Shown here piece by piece: positions 58,665 through 64,000 of a stretch of DNA of 64,000 bases. Position 1 is the first letter of the stretch. Each line of letters begins with the position of its first letter. Source of the DNA: an uncultured Clostridia bacterium (GTDB taxonomy: Bacteria > Bacillota > Clostridia > TANB77 > CAG-508); NCBI GenBank assembly GCA_944387405.1, contig CALXET010000001.1, forward strand, positions 424,862-488,861, in the 5' to 3' direction. Under the pieces are notes generated by a model. It had not been told where the DNA came from. It ran no database searches and was given only the letters and a program-made list of their open reading frames with translations. A program made the translations under genes and the position numbers.

Positions 58665-60401
58665 TTATGATATTCCTTCTTCTGTTATTTCCTTATTTTT
58701 TATTTTTATATTACTAGAAATTATATTTATTATAAATCCTATTAAAGTCATAAAAGAAATAATATAAACAATATAATAACTTGTAGGAGTCTTATATTCT
58801 ACTTTTATCATTCCATTTTCATACTCCTTTGGTATATCTATTTTTAAGAAACCATAATCTGATTCTTTTACGTCTATGTCTCTTTTTCCATTTTTATCAT
58901 TTTCAATGTAAGCATTATATCCTTTGTAAAATAAAAATGGAACTTCGATACTTGTATTCTCCTTAATGTCTGTAAGCGTTATATTATATACTAGCTCATT
59001 TTTATTTGCAGATTCTATATTAGCATCTCCTTTTATAATAAATATACTTTCTCCATCTACCCTTTCAGGATTTTGAGATAAAGCTTTATAAGTTTTAGAT
59101 GGCATATATTCTCTATTTATATTCATATAATTTATATTATTTATATTATTATTAATAAATTCTATAGACTCATTATCATCTTTTTTTACAGTATAATCTT
59201 TATAATCTAATGAATAAGCATAAAGTAATGACAAAAGTGCAATTGGGATGATAATAAATATTAAGCCATTTTCTTTATTTTTAAAAATCTTTTTTAATAT
59301 AATAAATAAATTAATTCCTGCAATTGTACTAATAAAAAATCCTGAAAATCCAAGTAATCTCCATGGGAACTGAATATTGCATAAAATATCAGGAGCAATT
59401 TTCCAAATATTTTTTGTCATACATAATATAACACTTAGTATTGCAAAAATTATAAAAGATAAATAAATCTTTCTATCCTTTTTATCAATAAATCTATAAC
59501 AAAATATAGATAAAACAAATAAAACGACTTGAATTATATTAAGTCTAAAAATTACTGACTGGCTTGGTATTTCTGTAAATAATTCTTTAAAAGTAATCAC
59601 GCTTGAGGCTACTCTTGCTCCATTTGTTCTCATGAGATCAGAATCAAATATAACATACTCTCCTGAAAATCTATGAAGTATAAGTGGATATATAAAAAGC
59701 AAAGACATTCCAATTATGAATAATATATTAGTTAATATTTTAATTAAAACATCTTTTTCTTTTAATTTTCTGAAATTTATTAATACGTATATACCAGATA
59801 TTATTGCTGCATATAGTGTAGTAATATTATGTGCCAATATTAAACCAGTGGCAGCTATTGTTATAAAGTAATGCTTTTTTCTATCTCCATTAAATAAATT
59901 ATATAATCCTAAAAAAAGTAAAGGTAAAAAAGTTAAAGCTGCACTCTCTCCTATTGCTCCTCTTATAAATATATTTGATAAATAATATGGATTTGTTATA
60001 TAAAATATTGCACCTGCAATTGCTACTCCAGTCTTTTTAGTTACATTTTTTAAAAACATATACATGAATATAATAGCTAAAAACATCATTATTATTAGCA
60101 TAATTTTAATTCCAAGTGCAAAATTGTTCACAATTAAACCACATATAAGAGAAATATAAGTTGTAAGAGGATTATAGAAAAGATTTATTGCATAGCCATT
60201 ACAAAATCCAGCATCTATTATTGGAGGAAATTGTCCTTCTTTTATTATCTCATTTACTCCCATTATTTTAATTAAATGTAAATATCCATCATTAGTGCCA
60301 CAAATATTACTATCTATTATTACTTTTCCGAGTATAAATAATGTAAGTAGTATTGCAATTACAATATAAACTTTTTCTAAATATTTTTTACTTTTTTCCA
60401 T
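58665..60401 (-). CDS. PTPS-related polytopic membrane protein (possible GT-C glycosyltransferase)
   Basis: A membrane protein of the 6-pyruvoyl-tetrahydropterin-synthase-related type, which resembles GT-C lipid-linked sugar transferases. About 11-12 helices occupy 10-380, GTNDGYLHLIKI near 37 and FYNPLTTYISLI near 75 are visible, then an outside beta domain and one last C-terminal helix (SYYIVYIISFMTLIGFIINII). I set the start at 60401 (578 residues) because the open frame's earlier ATG at 60497 lies inside the terminator hairpin of the preceding gene. Probably adds a sugar to a surface polymer together with YfhO next to it; inference. Confidence 0.75.
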   Translation of the reverse strand: MEKSKKYLEKVYIVIAILLTLFILGKVIIDSNICGTNDGYLHLIKIMGVNEIIKEGQFPPIIDAGFCNGYAINLFYNPLTTYISLICGLIVNNFALGIKIMLIIMMFLAIIFMYMFLKNVTKKTGVAIAGAIFYITNPYYLSNIFIRGAIGESAALTFLPLLFLGLYNLFNGDRKKHYFITIAATGLILAHNITTLYAAIISGIYVLINFRKLKEKDVLIKILTNILFIIGMSLLFIYPLILHRFSGEYVIFDSDLMRTNGARVASSVITFKELFTEIPSQSVIFRLNIIQVVLFVLSIFCYRFIDKKDRKIYLSFIIFAILSVILCMTKNIWKIAPDILCNIQFPWRLLGFSGFFISTIAGINLFIILKKIFKNKENGLIFIIIPIALLSLLYAYSLDYKDYTVKKDDNESIEFINNNINNINYMNINREYMPSKTYKALSQNPERVDGESIFIIKGDANIESANKNELVYNITLTDIKENTSIEVPFLFYKGYNAYIENDKNGKRDIDVKESDYGFLKIDIPKEYENGMIKVEYKTPTSYYIVYIISFMTLIGFIINIISSNIKIKNKEITEEGIS

Positions 60402-60486
60402 TTTTAAAACCCTTATAAATTCATAAATATATTTAACTTCTTCATTTATTTTAATCATTTTATTATAAATAAATCCAAAATACAAT

Positions 60487-60527
60487 AAAAAACACATCTC
60501 ATTATTAAACTTTTATAATAAGATGTG
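60487..60527 (-). terminator. Terminator after the TagH-like ATPase gene
   Basis: Stem CACATCTTATTAT / AATAATGAGATGTG, then TTTTTTATTG on the minus strand. It argues against the apparent start at 60497 of the next gene. Confidence 0.8.
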
Positions 60528-60555
60528 CTATATTCATTTTTAGTTATTAAAATTT

Positions 60556-61296
60556 CTATTTTTTCTTTACAGTCTTACTATATTTTTCGATTGCATCATC
60601 TATATCGCCATCGAATGTTTTTTTACCTTTTTGCATAACAATACCTCTACTACAAAATTCTTTCGCTGTAGCTGTTGCATGTGTTACAAATAGAAGTGTT
60701 ACTTCATCTTTATTTACTATTTCATTTACCTTTGTTTTACACTTATTTTTAAATTCTTCGTCTCCTACACTTAAAGCCTCATCTACTATTAATATTTCAG
60801 GTCTTATATTTACATTAATAGAAAAACCAAGTCTTGCTTTCATACCACTTGAATAAGTTCTTACAGGTTGATCAATATATTCTTCTATTTCAGCAAAATC
60901 AATTATTTCTTGCTCTAATTCTCTTATTTCTTTATCTTTTAAACCAAGTAATTGACCTTTTAAATAAATATTTTCCCTTCCTGTAAACTCTGGATCAAAA
61001 CCTGATGTTAACTCTAGAAGAGCACTTACTCTACCTTTAACAGTAATATCTCCTTCTGTTGGGAAACATACTCCTGTTATCATTTTTAGTATTGTAGACT
61101 TTCCTGCTCCATTTTTTCCAAACAAAGCAACCGCTTCTCCCTTTCTAATTTTAAATGAAACATTGTCAACAGCTCTTTTTTCTTGGTATTTTATTTTTTT
61201 ACAAAATGTATACAATAATCTCTTCTTTTCTGTCTTAAATAGTTTATATATTTTTGAAACATGTTTAAACTCAATAACTACTTCATTATCGTTCAT
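60556..61296 (-). CDS. TagH/Wzt-like ATPase of a polysaccharide or teichoic-acid exporter
   Basis: Couples ATP to export of a lipid-linked glycan. Walker A GKNGAGKST lies near 59-67, the characteristic SALLELTSGFDPEFTGRENIYLKGQLLG (about 90-117; key GFDPEFTGRENIY) marks the TagH/RfbE class, then the signature YSSGMKARLGF, and Walker B ILIVDEALSVGDEEF. At 246 residues it lacks the extra C-terminal domain of TagH. Its first codons overlap the stop of yfhO by 11 bases, so it is translationally coupled. Confidence 0.93.
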   Translation of the reverse strand: MNDNEVVIEFKHVSKIYKLFKTEKKRLLYTFCKKIKYQEKRAVDNVSFKIRKGEAVALFGKNGAGKSTILKMITGVCFPTEGDITVKGRVSALLELTSGFDPEFTGRENIYLKGQLLGLKDKEIRELEQEIIDFAEIEEYIDQPVRTYSSGMKARLGFSINVNIRPEILIVDEALSVGDEEFKNKCKTKVNEIVNKDEVTLLFVTHATATAKEFCSRGIVMQKGKKTFDGDIDDAIEKYSKTVKKK

Positions 61297-63919
61297 TTTT
61301 TATCCTCTTTCTTTCATATATTATGATGCCTATAAATAAAGCAAAACCTATTATAGAAATTATTATTCCTAAATTTAATCCTGGTGTAGTATATCTAAAT
61401 TCTATGTTATGATCTCCTGCATCTAACTCTACTCCAATAAATCCAGTATTAACATTTAATAATTCTTTTTCTTGTCCATCTACAAATACTTTCCATCCAT
61501 TAGAATATGGAATAGATAATTGTAATATACCATTTTTATCATTATTTATTTTTCCTGAAATATTATTTCCATCAATTTTCATATTTTCAAATTTTGTTTC
61601 TTTTAATTTTTCAATTTGTTCGTCATAACTAGAATTTTTAATTACATATAATTTTATATCATCATATGATAACTTACCTTTATCATGTGTAAATTTAAGT
61701 TCAATCTTATTATTATCATCTTGAACTTGTCCTAAGTTTAATACAAAATTATTTTTCTCTATATAATATTGATGTGTTCTATCTTCTACTTTTTCAGTAC
61801 AAGAAACATCACCATATTTAACATTTAATTCATATTCGCTTTCAGCTATATTTTTTGGATTAAATCTCAAATTATTTATTATAATATATAATTCACCTTT
61901 AGTATTATTATTAATATTTAATTCTATATTTTTATCTTTTTTAGAAACTGTTGTGTAACTAATCTGTTCTATATCTTCACTAATATCTTCTGTATTTCCT
62001 TTATCCATATTCTCTATATTTTCATTTATGCTTGCATATCTAATTAGAGAATTTTGCTTTCCAATTGAATTAAATTGACTATATTCTTCTTTGCTAATCC
62101 ATTTATCATAAAATATTCCTAAGGATAAATACTTATTATTAATATAAATATTAGTATCTTCCAATGATTTATATAAACTATATCCATATGGAACATATTG
62201 TTCTCTATCTTTATTACATATAAAATATTTAACACCTAGAATATTAAGAATTTCTGTTCTATTATTAAAATCTCTAGAATATAATTGTGTATAATTATGA
62301 ATTTCTAGCTCTTTAGATAAATTATAAGTATATTTATTTCCAATTGAATAGTATCCAGATATTCCATTATAATTATAAAGTACTGACGCATTTTCTATCA
62401 TTATAGGATATTTAGCTATTCTATATGTAGATCTATCATTTTCTTTAATATAATTTATTGCCTCTTTAAAATCATCAATTTTTCCATTTTCAGTTTGATA
62501 AATTTCATTTATTTTAGAATACTTTTCAAATTGTTTAATATAGTTTTTACTATAATAGAAACGAGCATTATAAGAAATACTTATTATTATTCCTAAAATA
62601 ATTGCGATATTTGATAACGAATATATACACTTATTAAACTTATTATTTCTTGTTAAATAATTAAAGATTAATATAATAAAATTTGCCATTAATATATGTA
62701 TATTAATTAACATACTTCTTGTATTATTTTTAGTATAATCCATAGTCATATATGTTAAAATTATAAATATACTAGAGAAAATTCCCATAAAGCATAATTC
62801 TTTGGCTGAATAATCAAATTTCTTTTTATATAAACTTGTAACGACATATGCAAGTAAAAAGCTAGACATAAAACTATATCTATTTGTCGAATATGAGAAT
62901 CCATTCATAGCAGATCCAACAAAAGGAACTAATAACATTAATGTTATTAGTATTAACAATACTAATGTCTTTTTATTCTCCCTTCTCTTACATAATAGAA
63001 GACCTATAAACGGTATACAAATTACAGAAATCTGAATAACATTCCAATTATATGCAGAAATTTTAATATAACTTAATAAAAAGTTATTATATAATTCATC
63101 TTGAAAATATAATAATGTATTATCTGTTCTAGCAGAATTCAAAAAAGCTAAAACACTTGGTAAAAAAATTATTGCACTCATTAAAATTCCAATAATATAA
63201 CATATTGCAGCTTTTAGTAATAGTATAAAAAATCCTTTTACTGTTTTTTCTTTTACATCAAATATATATGTTACAATACCATAAATTACTGAAAGGACTG
63301 TAAGTATATATAAGAAATAATAATTACTAATAGCTGAAATAAAAATAATAAAAGTTAGAAATATCTTTTTATCTTCTTTTATTAATTTTTCTACTCCAAT
63401 AAACATTAATGGCAATAATATTAATGCATTTAAGAAATATGGATGTCTTATTCCTGCATATAATACATATCCGCAGAAACTATATATTATAGCTCCAATA
63501 AGTGTTGGAATACAATCTTTCTTTTTATATCTACAGAAAAAAATATATGCAAATCCAATGCAAAAAATTCTAGCAAGTATCATTAAACTATATGCATACT
63601 GTAATTTATCCATTGGAAAGAAAAAGCTTATTATTACAAATGGATCTCCTATTACATAATATGAGTACTGTCCTATAACGTCTAATCCTAACCCAATATT
63701 TAATGAAAAAGTGCTAAATCCATTTTGAAATAAATTTCTTATAATTTCATTAAAATCATATAAAAATAAATAATGTTGTTTTACCCCATCTGTGTACCAC
63801 ATAAAACTTTTCTTTTGCTCTATAAACAAAAAGAAAACACCTATTACCATTATTAAAAATAAAAATGAATATATAAAATATACTAAACGCTCTTTGCAGA
63901 ATTCTTTAACTTTTTCCAC
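61286..63919 (-). CDS. yfhO: YfhO-family membrane glycosyltransferase-like protein
   Basis: Large polytopic protein of the YfhO group, GT-C fold enzymes thought to glycosylate lipoteichoic acid or other surface polymers. About 12 helices lie in 1-440, with MWYTDGVKQHYLFLYDF near 37-53 (the acidic D-x-x-x-Q/H catalytic loop), ISFFFPMDKLQYAY near 98, and the late outside domain ending in NTGFIGVELDAGDHNIEFRYTTPGL (key GDHNIEFRYTTPG) followed by a last helix. At 877 residues it is full length. The start is GTG at 63919 with AGGAGGAAAAATT before it. It overlaps the ATPase gene. Confidence 0.9.
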   Translation of the reverse strand: MEKVKEFCKERLVYFIYSFLFLIMVIGVFFLFIEQKKSFMWYTDGVKQHYLFLYDFNEIIRNLFQNGFSTFSLNIGLGLDVIGQYSYYVIGDPFVIISFFFPMDKLQYAYSLMILARIFCIGFAYIFFCRYKKKDCIPTLIGAIIYSFCGYVLYAGIRHPYFLNALILLPLMFIGVEKLIKEDKKIFLTFIIFISAISNYYFLYILTVLSVIYGIVTYIFDVKEKTVKGFFILLLKAAICYIIGILMSAIIFLPSVLAFLNSARTDNTLLYFQDELYNNFLLSYIKISAYNWNVIQISVICIPFIGLLLCKRRENKKTLVLLILITLMLLVPFVGSAMNGFSYSTNRYSFMSSFLLAYVVTSLYKKKFDYSAKELCFMGIFSSIFIILTYMTMDYTKNNTRSMLINIHILMANFIILIFNYLTRNNKFNKCIYSLSNIAIILGIIISISYNARFYYSKNYIKQFEKYSKINEIYQTENGKIDDFKEAINYIKENDRSTYRIAKYPIMIENASVLYNYNGISGYYSIGNKYTYNLSKELEIHNYTQLYSRDFNNRTEILNILGVKYFICNKDREQYVPYGYSLYKSLEDTNIYINNKYLSLGIFYDKWISKEEYSQFNSIGKQNSLIRYASINENIENMDKGNTEDISEDIEQISYTTVSKKDKNIELNINNNTKGELYIIINNLRFNPKNIAESEYELNVKYGDVSCTEKVEDRTHQYYIEKNNFVLNLGQVQDDNNKIELKFTHDKGKLSYDDIKLYVIKNSSYDEQIEKLKETKFENMKIDGNNISGKINNDKNGILQLSIPYSNGWKVFVDGQEKELLNVNTGFIGVELDAGDHNIEFRYTTPGLNLGIIISIIGFALFIGIIIYERKRIKNER

Positions 63920-63930
63920 AATTTTTCCTC

Positions 63931-64000
63931 CTAGTTAAGTACATCTGGGATTTCTTTTCTAAGTCTTCTATATGCCCATATTCCAGCTAAAAGCATAAAC
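63931..64000 (-). CDS. C-terminal end of an upstream membrane protein
   Basis: Only 22 codons are visible: FMLLAGIWAYRRLRKEIPDVLN and the stop TAG at 63933-63931. A hydrophobic segment is followed by a basic tail. Since the next genes are yfhO and a TagH-like ATPase, the missing ABC permease is a reasonable guess, but this fragment does not prove it. Eleven bases separate it from yfhO. Confidence 0.6.
   Translation of the reverse strand, partial: FMLLAGIWAYRRLRKEIPDVLN

Noticed and set aside
58602..60497. Start of the PTPS-related gene at 60497
   Set aside because: That ATG lies in the 3' arm and U-run of the preceding terminator; 60401 has a weak but properly spaced ribosome site.

Overview
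The window is a 64 kb piece of a very AT-rich, spore-forming, fermentative Gram-positive chromosome. The likely host is a Clostridia-type Firmicute of the low-GC gut lineages (my inference). The reasons are strong AGGAGG ribosome sites, sporulation genes (spoVS, spoVFA/dpaA, gerW/ytfJ, ytaF), pta-ack acetate fermentation, ThyX instead of ThyA, class A RNase P RNA, and gene pairs as in Bacillus/Clostridium (ymdB-spoVS, ytfI-ytfJ). There is no phage, insertion sequence or CRISPR array.

Layout. 0-5 kb: a Bax-inhibitor-1-like membrane protein (cut by the window edge), pyruvate kinase and glycogen phosphorylase. 5.0-5.8 kb: one plus-strand membrane-protein gene with its own GC-rich terminator and a codon usage unlike everything else. 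5.8-10.2 kb: peptidases, a GltD-like oxidoreductase and MgtC. 10.4-17 kb: ytfJ-ytfI and a two-component/ABC module. 17-28 kb: HAD and UDG proteins, recA-recX-scpA, a peptide-binding protein, ymdB-spoVS, dprA, folD, uppP, dpaA and a TPR protein. 29-39 kb: rqcH, sortase, two ackA plus pta, and membrane-anchored unknowns. 39-47 kb: rnpB, ligA, pgsA, a UPF0182 protein and ftsY. 47-57 kb: a YcxB-like protein, tRNA-Thr, a candidate small RNA, a GT51 glycosyltransferase, a degenerate NrdD homologue, acyl-CoA synthetase, small metabolic genes and tRNA-Asn. 57-64 kb: a double-length ThyX and a wall/surface glycan cluster (PTPS-related membrane protein, TagH-like ATPase, YfhO, end of an upstream gene).

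Main discovery candidate. Five separate genes (dprA, dpaA, a TPR protein, a YcxB-like protein, a GT51 transglycosylase) are broken at the same kind of place. In each, the zero-frame codon is CGG in the context T-CGG-A, and the protein continues perfectly if the C is skipped and GGA is read as glycine (+1 shift). By my manual scan of both strands these are the only in-frame CGG codons in any native gene of the window. CGG as arginine appears only in the compositionally foreign gene at 5.0 kb. This looks like a codon-specific +1 frameshift: CGG is unassigned, and the ribosome skips a base or a tRNA reads CGGA as four bases. It does not look like random pseudogenisation. A systematic sequencing artefact is the main alternative, and it is argued against by intact in-frame TCGGA sites elsewhere in the window.

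Other points of interest: an NrdD homologue lacking both the radical cysteine and the glycyl-radical domain, an 85-nt orphan RNA with near-perfect promoter and terminator, a 20-bp hairpin burying a Shine-Dalgarno, and two diverged tandem acetate kinases.
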